DNA of 64,000 nucleotides from assembly GCF_015221875.1 (NCBI RefSeq), contig NZ_JACYGY010000001.1:4132501-4196500 (forward strand), written 5' to 3'. The DNA is from Dyadobacter subterraneus (GTDB taxonomy: Bacteria > Bacteroidota > Bacteroidia > Cytophagales > Spirosomataceae). Shown here in pieces: positions 55,645 through 63,614 of the stretch (within the stretch, counting starts at the first letter, position 1; every line of letters begins with the position of its first letter). The translations under genes and the position numbers were made by a program. Below the pieces are notes generated by a model, which was not told the DNA's origin, did not search any database, and saw only the letters and a program-made list of their open reading frames with translations.

Positions 55645-56346
55645 ATGAGTTTTACAACAAAGATACATTCCTATGACGGCGTAGGCAAGTTCAATGTGTA
55701 TGTGGCAGAGCCAGAGGGGAGACCACGGGGGGCAGTTCTCGTCATTCAGGAAATTTTCGGAGTCGATACTGACATTCGCTGGCGTTGCGACCTCTTGGCC
55801 CAAAGCGGTTACCTGGCCATAGCGCCTGACCTTTTCTGGCGTCTGGATCCGGGTATGGAATTGGACCCGGACGTGAAATCCAACTTGAAACGTTCCGTGG
55901 ATGTCGTCATGCGCTTTAACACGGATAAAGGGGTACACGATGTCCAGAGCACGATAAACAAAGCTCGAGAGATCGCAGGCAGTAAGGTAAAGGTCGGCTT
56001 GGTCGGTTATTGCCTGGGTGGACGCATGGCGGCTTATGCTTCGGCCAGAACAGATATTGATGCGGCCGTATCTTACTACGGTGTGCAGATCGAGCGCATG
56101 CTTGACGAAAAAGATGCCATCAGAAATCCGCTCATGTTACATATGCCAGAGTTCGACGAACACGTGGGCAAAGAGATTCAGGCGCAAATTCATGCTGCTT
56201 TTGACCGTAATCCGCAGATCACGATTTTTGACTATCCAGGCGAACACCATGGTTTTGCTTGCACCCTTGGCAAACGTAGATCGGAAGCCGCAGCGGCTTT
56301 AGCAGATCAGCGTACATCTGACTTTTTATCCGAACACATTGGTTGA
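55645..56346 (+). CDS. dienelactone hydrolase family protein
   Basis: The 233-residue protein is a complete DLH-type alpha/beta hydrolase with nucleophile elbow GLVGYCLGGRMA. C123, D171 and H202 fall at exactly the numbers of the classic Pseudomonas enzyme's triad, with GEHHGFAC around the histidine. DLH opens dienelactones in the chlorocatechol/modified ortho-cleavage pathway; relatives act on other esters. It is the first gene of the operon behind the 34-bp operator. The next gene starts 37 bp later. Confidence 0.9.
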   Translation: MSFTTKIHSYDGVGKFNVYVAEPEGRPRGAVLVIQEIFGVDTDIRWRCDLLAQSGYLAIAPDLFWRLDPGMELDPDVKSNLKRSVDVVMRFNTDKGVHDVQSTINKAREIAGSKVKVGLVGYCLGGRMAAYASARTDIDAAVSYYGVQIERMLDEKDAIRNPLMLHMPEFDEHVGKEIQAQIHAAFDRNPQITIFDYPGEHHGFACTLGKRRSEAAAALADQRTSDFLSEHIG

Positions 56347-56383
56347 TATAAGCGTGGGTAAGGAACTATAAAAGACCAAAACT

Positions 56384-57406
56384 ATGAAAATTATAGCTTT
56401 AGAAGAACACTTTGTACCTGGTCGGGTAAGTGACGCCTGGACGGCAACCGCGGCCCAACAAGACTTCACAGTGTCCTTAAATAGCAATCAATATGCAAGG
56501 CAATTGGAAGATCTGGAGGATATCCGCATTCAGGCAATGGATGATGCAGGCATCGATATTCAGGTGCTGTCACTGCCGTCACCCGGTGTTCAGAATTTTG
56601 AGCCAGCAGATGCCATATCAGTTGCCAGAGACTTCAATGACATCTTGAAGGGTGCCATTAAAAACCGACCTGATCGCTTCGATGGTTTCGCAACGCTTCC
56701 TGCACCTGATCCGGCGGCAGCAGCAAAAGAGCTGCAACGTGCTGTACATGAGCTTGGGCTGAAAGGGGCGCTGCTGAATGGACGTGTCCGTGAGCGCAAT
56801 ATGGATCATCGCGACTTCGATCCGATTTACGAGGCTGCAGAAGCGTTAGCGGCACCGCTTTACCTCCATCCGCAGCTTCCCCCAGCCAAAGTACGTGATG
56901 CCTACTATACAGGTATTGGCGACGTAGCGGACATCATGCTTTCTATGGGCGCGATAGGTTGGCATTATGAGACGGGAATCCAGCTCCTGCGGATGGTGCT
57001 GGGCGGGGTTTTTGACCGGTATCCTAAACTTCAGGTGATTGTTGGCCACTGGGGCGAAGTGGTACTCTTCTACTTAGATCGCATCGCACAGCTAAACCAC
57101 GCTGGCCTCAATCTGGAGCGTCCCATAATCGACTATTTCAAACAGAACGTCTATTATACGCCAAGTGGCATTTTCAGCCCGCAGTATTTATCTCGCACGA
57201 TCGAGATTGTTAGCGTTGATCGGATGATGTTCTCCCAGGACTGGCCATACCAAAGCAGCATTAAGAATGGTGCACGCGCTTTCCTTGAACAAGCAGAACT
57301 GTCCGTGGCGGACAAGGAAGCCATTGCGCATGGAAACTGGGACCGGCTGGTTAGCGGTATACAGCGAGGCCCAAACGACGAAACTTTACACTTACAAAAG
57401 TCATGA
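56384..57406 (+). CDS. amidohydrolase-fold decarboxylase (gamma-resorcylate/ACMSD-like)
   Basis: The 340-residue protein starts MKIIALEEHF with the ExxH-like metal motif of the family. Further metal and catalytic positions are H162 (in YLHPQLPP), H222 (VGHWGEV) and D286 (FSQDWPY). Length and segment order match the gamma-resorcylate decarboxylase/LigW group, which removes CO2 from dihydroxybenzoates with a divalent metal. Its stop overlaps the next gene by four bases (ATGA). With DLH it suggests a route for a hydroxy-aromatic acid; the exact substrate is inferred. Confidence 0.88.
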   Translation: MKIIALEEHFVPGRVSDAWTATAAQQDFTVSLNSNQYARQLEDLEDIRIQAMDDAGIDIQVLSLPSPGVQNFEPADAISVARDFNDILKGAIKNRPDRFDGFATLPAPDPAAAAKELQRAVHELGLKGALLNGRVRERNMDHRDFDPIYEAAEALAAPLYLHPQLPPAKVRDAYYTGIGDVADIMLSMGAIGWHYETGIQLLRMVLGGVFDRYPKLQVIVGHWGEVVLFYLDRIAQLNHAGLNLERPIIDYFKQNVYYTPSGIFSPQYLSRTIEIVSVDRMMFSQDWPYQSSIKNGARAFLEQAELSVADKEAIAHGNWDRLVSGIQRGPNDETLHLQKS

Positions 57407-57867
57407 ATAGCATTGAAGAAAGACTGAAAATCCTGGAAGACGAGAATCTGATCCGGGCGTTGGCTGCTTCGTTTGCAGATATCTGCACGTCTGGGGATGC
57501 GAAACGTTTTACATCGTTATGGACAGAGGATGGCGTTTGGTTGCTATCCGCACCTCTCATTATAGAGAGTAGAGGTCGAGATAGTATTTCAAAGCTCTTT
57601 TCGACACTTACAGTAGGCAAGCGTTTCTTTTGTCAGATGCTGCACTCAGGTGTGGTCACGATCTCAGGAAAAACGGCCACTGCGCGCTGGATCCTATCGG
57701 AAAGTGCTGGCAGTCACGACGGATCTTGTTATCAAAGCCTGGCAACCTACGATGATCGGCTTGTTTATGAAACGGGAAAGTGGTTGTTCCGGGAGCGATC
57801 CTGCACATTTCTAAATATTTCCCACGCCAGCGATCAAAATCTTCTGACAGATAACGAAGGTAATTAA
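57403..57867 (+). CDS. SnoaL-like (NTF2-fold) protein
   Basis: The 154-residue protein has the NTF2/SnoaL_4 layout: IRALAASFADICTSGDAKRF and SLWTEDGVWL in the first helix-strand part, then a conical beta sheet closing with KWLFRERSCTFLNIS. Such domains act as hydratases, isomerases, dehydratases or ring-hydroxylating dioxygenase beta subunits. It is the third gene of the TetR-controlled operon, overlapping the decarboxylase gene by four bases, so it probably acts on an intermediate of the same pathway. Confidence 0.85.
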   Translation: MNSIEERLKILEDENLIRALAASFADICTSGDAKRFTSLWTEDGVWLLSAPLIIESRGRDSISKLFSTLTVGKRFFCQMLHSGVVTISGKTATARWILSESAGSHDGSCYQSLATYDDRLVYETGKWLFRERSCTFLNISHASDQNLLTDNEGN

Positions 57868-57884
57868 TATCGACCTTAGAACAT

Positions 57885-57915
57885 AAATCCGTACATGGAA
57901 GTCGTGTACGGATTT
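57885..57915 (+). terminator. 11-bp hairpin after the catabolic operon, with operator-like arms
   Basis: AAATCCGTACA at 57885-57895 pairs perfectly with TGTACGGATTT at 57905-57915 over a 9-nt loop. It closes the operon, although the T-run is short. The CCGTAC/GTACGG arms are the half-sites of the TetR operator, so it might double as a weak distal binding site. Confidence 0.6.
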
Positions 57916-58082
57916 ACCCCATCTTTTAAATCAGCACAATATTGACGTAGTTTATGTAATTGCCTGGTTTAAATGATCAGGACTTCGCTGACTGGATGCT
58001 CTATGCATCAATAAAGGAATCCTCTATACCTATTATAAAAATTACTTAGGTAAACAAACCAATCTCCGTAAATCAAATCTGT

Positions 58083-58577
58083 ATGACTTCAAATATGCCT
58101 GAATGGAATGATTTCTATGTAGCCACTGCGGGTGCAGCGGCAGCGCTGACGGGATTAATATTTGTTGGAATTTCCATCAACCTCACACAAATCTTATCAT
58201 TTCCGCTTCTTATTCTCAAGGCATCAGTAGCTTTAATTTTATTGGTATCCATCTTGATCTTTTCAGTTCTTTTGCTCGTTCCCAACCAAAGACATAACTT
58301 AATAGGTTACGAACTTTTAGGATTTGGGTTGCTTGTTTGCGTTATGGTGACCAGGGCTGATCTGAAAATATATCTGAAAGCATTAAAGGAATTTAAACGC
58401 GTATATCTTTTTAATTTACTTTTTGATCAACTCGCAATTCTTCCTTATCTCTTAGCAGGACTTTGCCTGTTGTTTTTTCACGATACTGGATTTTATTGGA
58501 TAGTTCCGGCGATGATTTTATCATTCATTAAAGCTGTTTTTGATGCTTGGGTGTTGCTTATTGAAATTAAAAGATAG
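58083..58577 (+). CDS. small membrane protein, function unknown
   Basis: The 164-residue protein has about five membrane helices (near residues 15-35, 42-67, 73-90, 108-130 and 135-160) and starts with MTSNMPEWNDFYVATAGAAA. The AALTGLIFVGISINL stretch resembles a widespread family of unknown-function inner-membrane proteins. It has no operon partner; the gap to the next gene is 240 bp. Confidence 0.72.
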   Translation: MTSNMPEWNDFYVATAGAAAALTGLIFVGISINLTQILSFPLLILKASVALILLVSILIFSVLLLVPNQRHNLIGYELLGFGLLVCVMVTRADLKIYLKALKEFKRVYLFNLLFDQLAILPYLLAGLCLLFFHDTGFYWIVPAMILSFIKAVFDAWVLLIEIKR

Positions 58578-58817
58578 CTTATATCTTCCAAGCGGCACCT
58601 CCTTCTTTACTACTGATGTAAATGTTGGCTTAAAATCCGATTGTGACTTTCTCCCAATTTTTAGAGACAATTATTTACAGATTTGGATATTAAATGTGCG
58701 AATTCGGACATCATTTGCACTATGAGATGCCTTTTGAACCATTAGGAAGCATTTGTGGGCAATGGTATAATAATTTTGCAATTGTTGTCAAAAATAATCT
58801 TTTAGAGAGTTCTGCCC

Positions 58818-58910
58818 ATGAAAAATACACTGATTGCTATCATCATTTTGCTTTCTTTCAATGTATATGCACAGGAAGACTTTTATGATCCGAAGAATGA
58901 GATTCGCTGA
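58818..58910 (+). pseudogene. truncated exported protein, signal peptide only
   Basis: From the ATG at 58818 the frame reads MKNTLIAIIILLSFNVYAQE, a typical signal peptide, then DFYDPKNEIR and TGA. A real exported protein would continue; the region after the stop shows no coding frame. It is probably the 5' stump of a lost secreted-protein gene, unless it is a leader peptide. The rest of the gap 58911-59233 is featureless. Confidence 0.5.
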
Positions 58911-59233
58911 AACGAAAAAGCAGTCTAACTAACCGAACCTTCCAAAACATTTCCCGCGCAAATGGTTGCATTCGGGTTTATGCAAAGGATGTAAGTTTAG
59001 TAAATACAGGTCGGGCAGCATAGCCAACCTCGCCGGTTTACCACATAAGGACAATAATTAAACCACCCATCTAATTGATCAGCAAGTAGTTATAGCAAAT
59101 TGAATTGTTTTTTTCACACCGTATTGAGCTTGAAGGTGATTCCTTACGGGAGAAAAAACACTTGGGTAGTTAAAGGTGAATTAATGGCCTACACCGGATA
59201 AGTCCATTACAGTGTTTTGGGGACAATTTTTCC

Positions 59234-59656
59234 TTATTTTTTGAGTCTATCTTTTACAGGTATTACCAGTTTAAGGCCGGACCAGATTTCGTCTATCGCA
59301 CAAACTTTGATGTCAACAAGACCATTGCTTAGGGCCAGGGCCCGCACCACATCTTCGGTAATATCAGTCGTAATCTTTGATGCTTTTTTAGGCCATGAGA
59401 TCCATATCATGCCGTTGGCCTCGATTTCCTCCTTTAATAGGGGCATATCCCTGCGAAGATCATCTGCAAGTTGTGTGAAATAATGAATGAGGTTCTTAGC
59501 TGTCGCCCTGTCATCAAATATCTGGATATTGAGGGGCATATCCTCAAACAGATCAAAATAATATGCTGGTGGATTCACCAGGCGTATTACGAATCCTTCC
59601 CTGATTCCCAATTTTTTAGCCAATGGCTTTGCCGAGTATCCTGCTGTGTTTATCAT
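59234..59656 (-). CDS. DUF3052 family protein
   Basis: The 140-residue protein starts MINTAGYSAKPLAKKLGIRE and shows the family's order: a LVNPPAYYFDLF segment, WPKKASKITTDITEDVVRAL and IKVCAIDEIWSGLKLVI. These segments match the DUF3052 pattern found in many bacteria. The function is unknown; a cytosolic, possibly nucleotide- or ligand-binding role has been suggested for related proteins but not shown. It is followed, 97 bp away, by a serine hydrolase gene. Confidence 0.85.
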   Translation of the reverse strand: MINTAGYSAKPLAKKLGIREGFVIRLVNPPAYYFDLFEDMPLNIQIFDDRATAKNLIHYFTQLADDLRRDMPLLKEEIEANGMIWISWPKKASKITTDITEDVVRALALSNGLVDIKVCAIDEIWSGLKLVIPVKDRLKK

Positions 59657-59753
59657 TTAATTAAAACTAGCCAATTTGGTATGAAACATACAATTAATTA
59701 TAATTCTGGATACAAATTCAAGATTGAAGCCATTAGAATACCAATATTCGAAA

Positions 59754-60821
59754 CTATCTAATCTGAGCCTCCACAAGTTTTCTCAGCTCGCCATATTTGG
59801 CCTGCCGCCCGTCAGATTTCAGATTAAAGGCCATCAAAAATGCGCAGTATCCCTTGTTGTTATCGACCCAGGGGTAGCTGCCAAAAAGTCCCGGGCTACT
59901 CACCGTTCCACTGCCCATAACCCACTCCCCGTAACCATACCCTGAACCTGTTGCTTCCGCAGGTGTATAGGCAACTCTTACATCGGGCGTCACCCTATTT
60001 ACCTGCATCGCGGCTATACTTTTCTCCGTTAAAATCCTCTTCCCATCAAAGATACCCTTGTTTAAAATCATGGTCAGAAAGTGGATGTAATCTTCGGGTG
60101 TGCTCAGCGCCCCGCCTGCGGGCAAGGCTACTACGCCATGTCCAAAATCGGTGTTTTTCATTCCCAGCGGCCCGGCGATCCGCTCGGCAAACAAGGTTTC
60201 AAAACGCTTACCGCTAATCTTTTCGAGCACTGCACCGGCAATTTGAAGACCGGTATTGCTGTAACGAAAGACTGTTCCTGAAGGCCCTTCCATGGGGTAG
60301 GCTGCGATCTGGCTGATCACCTCATCCATATTATTGGCTTTCCGCTTTGCTGTCAGGTCGTCTTTTAAATCCGGCGAGAGAATCCCGGTCGTATGAGACA
60401 GGCAATCCCCGATCGTAATACTGCCTTTTCCGTTTTTGGAAAGTACCGGCAGGAATTTACCGACTGTATCGGTAAGTTGAATTTTGCCGTTATCTACAAA
60501 TGTCATCACAAGCGCTGCACTCAACCATTTGCTGCAGCTGGCAACGGGTTGTTTTGTCGTTTCGGTATAGTTCCCCAAATCGGGCTCCTCCCCTTTCCGT
60601 TCTGACAACAGCCTGACGAGTGCCTGCTGTCTGCCATTCATTTCATTGACCGCATGACTGTAAATGATCTTTCCATCTTTACAGACCACCAGTATCAGCC
60701 TCCCACCCATCTCTGCGGCATGGGCATCAAGCCAATGATCTACCTTCAAAAACGGCCGCTGGGCATAGGCACCGCTGATTAAAAGCAGAACCATCATCAA
60801 TAATACGATCTTTTTCATCAT
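59754..60821 (-). CDS. exported serine hydrolase, beta-lactamase/class C type
   Basis: The 355-residue protein has a signal peptide (MMKKIVLLMMVLLLISGAYA). The catalytic SxxK is S95-C-S-K98 (in PVASCSKWLSAA), the YxN motif is Y187-S-N189 (FRYSNTGLQ), and a SHTTGIL segment lies between. This is the class C beta-lactamase/esterase fold, which includes peptidases and esterases as well. The third motif (HxG/KTG) near the end is not clear; GYGYGEW may occupy its place. It lies in a leftward block with a lipoprotein hydrolase 13 bp upstream, so the two are probably co-transcribed. Confidence 0.9.
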   Translation of the reverse strand: MMKKIVLLMMVLLLISGAYAQRPFLKVDHWLDAHAAEMGGRLILVVCKDGKIIYSHAVNEMNGRQQALVRLLSERKGEEPDLGNYTETTKQPVASCSKWLSAALVMTFVDNGKIQLTDTVGKFLPVLSKNGKGSITIGDCLSHTTGILSPDLKDDLTAKRKANNMDEVISQIAAYPMEGPSGTVFRYSNTGLQIAGAVLEKISGKRFETLFAERIAGPLGMKNTDFGHGVVALPAGGALSTPEDYIHFLTMILNKGIFDGKRILTEKSIAAMQVNRVTPDVRVAYTPAEATGSGYGYGEWVMGSGTVSSPGLFGSYPWVDNNKGYCAFLMAFNLKSDGRQAKYGELRKLVEAQIR

Positions 60822-60834
60822 CTTGTTTAAGAGG

Positions 60835-61884
60835 TTATTCGCAGTGGGCTATTCTTGGATTGTATAACACACTACCGCACCTGAATTGATATTTATCCTG
60901 GTTGTATTTGGCCACTGGCGCATCGGTTACTTCCAATGGAGCCATAAATTCGCCCTTATACCCAGGCATAGTGACCTGCTGGGCTGAGCCATTTCCCAGC
61001 GCCACATCTTTTCCCGCCGCGTTGTTATTAAAACTGTAATCAATCAGCGCATCCAGCAAACGGTAAACCCCATAATAGTCATAGGCATCGTAGGCGGTAC
61101 GGGTGTTGGGGAGCGTATGGTCCGTGGCATATTTATAGCCAGCTACGGTTGAGGATTTCAGGTAATAGTAGTCCTTCTCAGCATTGGAAATATTGATGTT
61201 CTTAAAGATATCGATGGCCATTCTGTGATCGTTATAAACATCTTCATCATAGACCTGGGTGATCATTTTCGTATTGGCCGGAAAGCTGGCGAGCTGGGCG
61301 GGCGTGATCTGATAACTGTACCAGGGTGCCATTGTAAAAACGAAGCGCCCGTCTTTTCCCCAGCCCTTTTCACTGAAAGCTTTATAAGCCAAGCCGATCG
61401 AAGCGCCTCCACCGAAGGAGTGTCCCATGAAGCCCACTTTCCGGGTATCGATAATACCGGGAGAATCGGCCGCAGCCTTTGTGAAGCCAGTCCATAAAGT
61501 GGTGTAACGGTGGTCTATGCTGCTGTCATTGGTAGCATAGGGAACGAATACAACCACATAACCCTTTTGGGCAATGAACTCGAAGAGCCCCCTGTTATAT
61601 TCTTTGCTCTCGCCGCCATAAGGATGCGAATAGAAGATCGTCGGCCTGGGTGAGGTGATACCTGATGGGTAAAATACGGTAACATTGGTGCCCGGATATT
61701 CGGTGTTGGGAAACTCAATCTCTGATACCGCGTAAGCACCATCGGCACCATATCCTGATGACGGACGGAAAATCGGCCCTGCCAGCTCATCAATGGCTAT
61801 ATCTACCGGAGGCGAATCTGTACTTTTGGAACAACCTGGCAAGATCAAGGCCAGCAGGCACAAGCTGAATAATATCGTCTTCAT
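60835..61884 (-). CDS. alpha/beta hydrolase lipoprotein (chlorophyllase/DLH-like)
   Basis: The 349-residue protein carries a lipobox LPGC (cysteine 18), so it is membrane-anchored in the periplasm or outer membrane. The hydrolase domain contains FYSHPYGGESKEY as oxyanion loop, the nucleophile elbow GHSFGGG with serine 156, and a late RSLDH-like DHTLPNTRTAYDA region for the acid and histidine. The substrate is probably an ester. Its gene stands 13 bp upstream of the serine hydrolase gene on the same strand, and 37 bp downstream of a small exported helical protein gene. Confidence 0.85.
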   Translation of the reverse strand: MKTILFSLCLLALILPGCSKSTDSPPVDIAIDELAGPIFRPSSGYGADGAYAVSEIEFPNTEYPGTNVTVFYPSGITSPRPTIFYSHPYGGESKEYNRGLFEFIAQKGYVVVFVPYATNDSSIDHRYTTLWTGFTKAAADSPGIIDTRKVGFMGHSFGGGASIGLAYKAFSEKGWGKDGRFVFTMAPWYSYQITPAQLASFPANTKMITQVYDEDVYNDHRMAIDIFKNINISNAEKDYYYLKSSTVAGYKYATDHTLPNTRTAYDAYDYYGVYRLLDALIDYSFNNNAAGKDVALGNGSAQQVTMPGYKGEFMAPLEVTDAPVAKYNQDKYQFRCGSVLYNPRIAHCE

Positions 61885-61921
61885 TTTCTTTTATTGATGA
61901 TCTATTTCTGGTTTATTCAAA

Positions 61922-62320
61922 TTACCGGTTTTTCCTCTTTTCTTTCAGTTGTGCCTTCATTTCATCTTGGAAAGCCTGGTATTGTTTGAACTGTTCGGTG
62001 TTAAGGACCTTTTTCAGCTCTGCCTGTTTCTCTTTTTGCGATGACCTGATCTGTCTGAACTTAGAAAACTTACTGTCGCTACTTTTAATGACCGGCTCAT
62101 TCTTCAATGCGTATTTCAGATTAATGGCTTTAACTTGGTTTAGCTGTACAGAATCCAGATCAAGCTTATTTTTCATCATTTCCGTTTGGAATTTTGCCCT
62201 TTCCTGCGGCGTCCTATCCTGCATTGCGGAAGCGTTCTGTGCCATAACCACCTGACCATACAGCATAAACAACAAGGTAAGTGTCACGGCTATGCCTTTT
62301 GTGGGGTTGCTACTTTTCAT
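61922..62320 (-). CDS. small exported helical protein (Spy/CpxP-like)
   Basis: The 132-residue protein has a signal peptide cleaved near VVMAQ. The mature part is nearly all helical and charged: FQTEMMKNKLDLDSVQLNQV, NLKYALKN and an LKKVLNTEQFKQYQAFQDEM stretch (the LTxEQ-like pattern of Spy/CpxP or DUF4890-type proteins). It is likely a periplasmic chaperone or stress-sensing protein. It is part of the leftward block with two hydrolases. Confidence 0.8.
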   Translation of the reverse strand: MKSSNPTKGIAVTLTLLFMLYGQVVMAQNASAMQDRTPQERAKFQTEMMKNKLDLDSVQLNQVKAINLKYALKNEPVIKSSDSKFSKFRQIRSSQKEKQAELKKVLNTEQFKQYQAFQDEMKAQLKEKRKNR

Positions 62321-62374
62321 ATTTGTTGGATTTGTTTTTTTTGATGATTGAATACTACTGCTCTTTGGATGGAC

Positions 62375-62629
62375 CTATAAATGCCCGCATCTGGTCAACG
62401 GGTGAACGACCGCTACGCGCCTGCGTGCTGCCGGCCGTACAAAGGTGACTGCTGGCCGCAAAACAACAGCTGGCCTTACTATTACGCGTCTTACCGGGCT
62501 TACAATAACTGGCCGGGCCGGAGCCACTACTACACGACCCACAGGTCTTCTTACAATGACAGGTGTTTGCGCTTTTGCATTTACAATGCCAGTGGCGAGG
62601 AGGCAAATGATTAAAATGACCTTTTTCAT
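62375..62629 (-). CDS. small exported V/R/P-rich repetitive protein
   Basis: From the ATG at 62629 the 84-residue product has a signal peptide (MKKVILIICLLATGIVNAKA). It is followed by a low-complexity mature part with repeated (R)P-V-V/R-V-V-V units such as RRPVGRVVVAPARPVIVSP and VRRVIVRPAVVLRPAVTF. Cationic and extended, it may interact with LPS or nucleic acid, or be an envelope stress protein. It is not a shadow of another frame, because the signal peptide is clear. It shares the leftward direction of the block. Confidence 0.68.
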   Translation of the reverse strand: MKKVILIICLLATGIVNAKAQTPVIVRRPVGRVVVAPARPVIVSPVRRVIVRPAVVLRPAVTFVRPAARRRVAVVHPLTRCGHL

Positions 62630-62685
62630 ACTGTATAATTTAAGATGATATTTATAAGTACGACCGTGTTTTTGCGGCCAGGTTT

Positions 62686-63501
62686 TCATTTTTCCGGTGA
62701 AGCGTCGAATACTGGGGGTGAACAGACCGCATGGCTTTTTGAACTGGCCGGTTTAAACAAATCGATAAAGCCCTGCAAGACCAGCCTGAATGGATTGTGG
62801 CTTAAAAAGCCGGTCGTAAGGCCGTAAACCACTTTCTCGGTTTCCGGCTGGTAGGTACCAAATAGCCTGTCCCCGATAATGAGGACACCTCCAAAATTCT
62901 TATCAATATAAAGGGGATTACGGCCATGGTGTACGCGGTGTGCCGAGGGTGTATCCATTACCTTTTCAATGCGGCCAAGCCTGCCGACAGCTTCGGTATG
63001 CAAAAGGAACTGGTAGGCAAGATTGAGTGCGTAGCAGATCACAATAAAATCAGGCGGCATACCCAATGGTGCTGCCGGAATAAGAAACAAGGGGCTGACA
63101 AGCGCTGAGAACCAGTTAAGCCGGTAAGCAGCAGTCAGGTTCATGCGCATCGCCGAGTGATGGACCATATGAAAGGCCCATAAGGGTTTCCAAAGATGTG
63201 ATATGCGGTGGAACCAATAATAAATAAAATCAGCCGTGATAAAAGTGAGCAGTAAGACCCATCCGTTATGCGGCAGCTTAAATGGAGAATGACCAGAAAA
63301 AAAGCCAAGCAGGGCCAACTGATAACCGGCGAACAGGTATTTAAAGAATTGGAAACCTGCAAAGACTGCCAGGCTAGAAAATGTCTCTTTTAAATGATAC
63401 ACGCCTTTGCCTTTTTTCCAGCTCCAGATGATCTCCGCAGAGATAAGTCCCGCTACAAACAATAATAGATAGATCCGGTAAGGTCCGATGTGGTTTTTCA
63501 T
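62686..63501 (-). CDS. sterol-desaturase/fatty-acid-hydroxylase family membrane protein
   Basis: The 271-residue protein (ATG at 63501) has about five membrane segments. It carries the di-iron histidine motifs of the family: HRISH (H-x3-H), HMVHH and HRVHHG near residues 220-235, with an additional FLLHTE. It should be a di-iron hydroxylase or desaturase acting on a lipid in the inner membrane. The upstream ATG at 63555 would add an N-terminus without membrane character. It is followed by a basic exported protein gene and preceded by a LytTR regulator gene. Confidence 0.9.
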   Translation of the reverse strand: MKNHIGPYRIYLLLFVAGLISAEIIWSWKKGKGVYHLKETFSSLAVFAGFQFFKYLFAGYQLALLGFFSGHSPFKLPHNGWVLLLTFITADFIYYWFHRISHLWKPLWAFHMVHHSAMRMNLTAAYRLNWFSALVSPLFLIPAAPLGMPPDFIVICYALNLAYQFLLHTEAVGRLGRIEKVMDTPSAHRVHHGRNPLYIDKNFGGVLIIGDRLFGTYQPETEKVVYGLTTGFLSHNPFRLVLQGFIDLFKPASSKSHAVCSPPVFDASPEK

Positions 63502-63614
63502 TTCCTGGTTTTTTGTTTTGTACCGGCCAAATGGTTTGATACAAAATTGACCCAAAAGAAGATTTCAGACCCTGGTAAACCCGGTGAAATGGAAAAAACA
63601 AGGGGTGAACTGAT

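Noticed and set aside
62381..62648. Two rightward frames opposite the cationic exported protein
   Set aside because: They are mirror frames of the repetitive gene, which has the better signal peptide and start.
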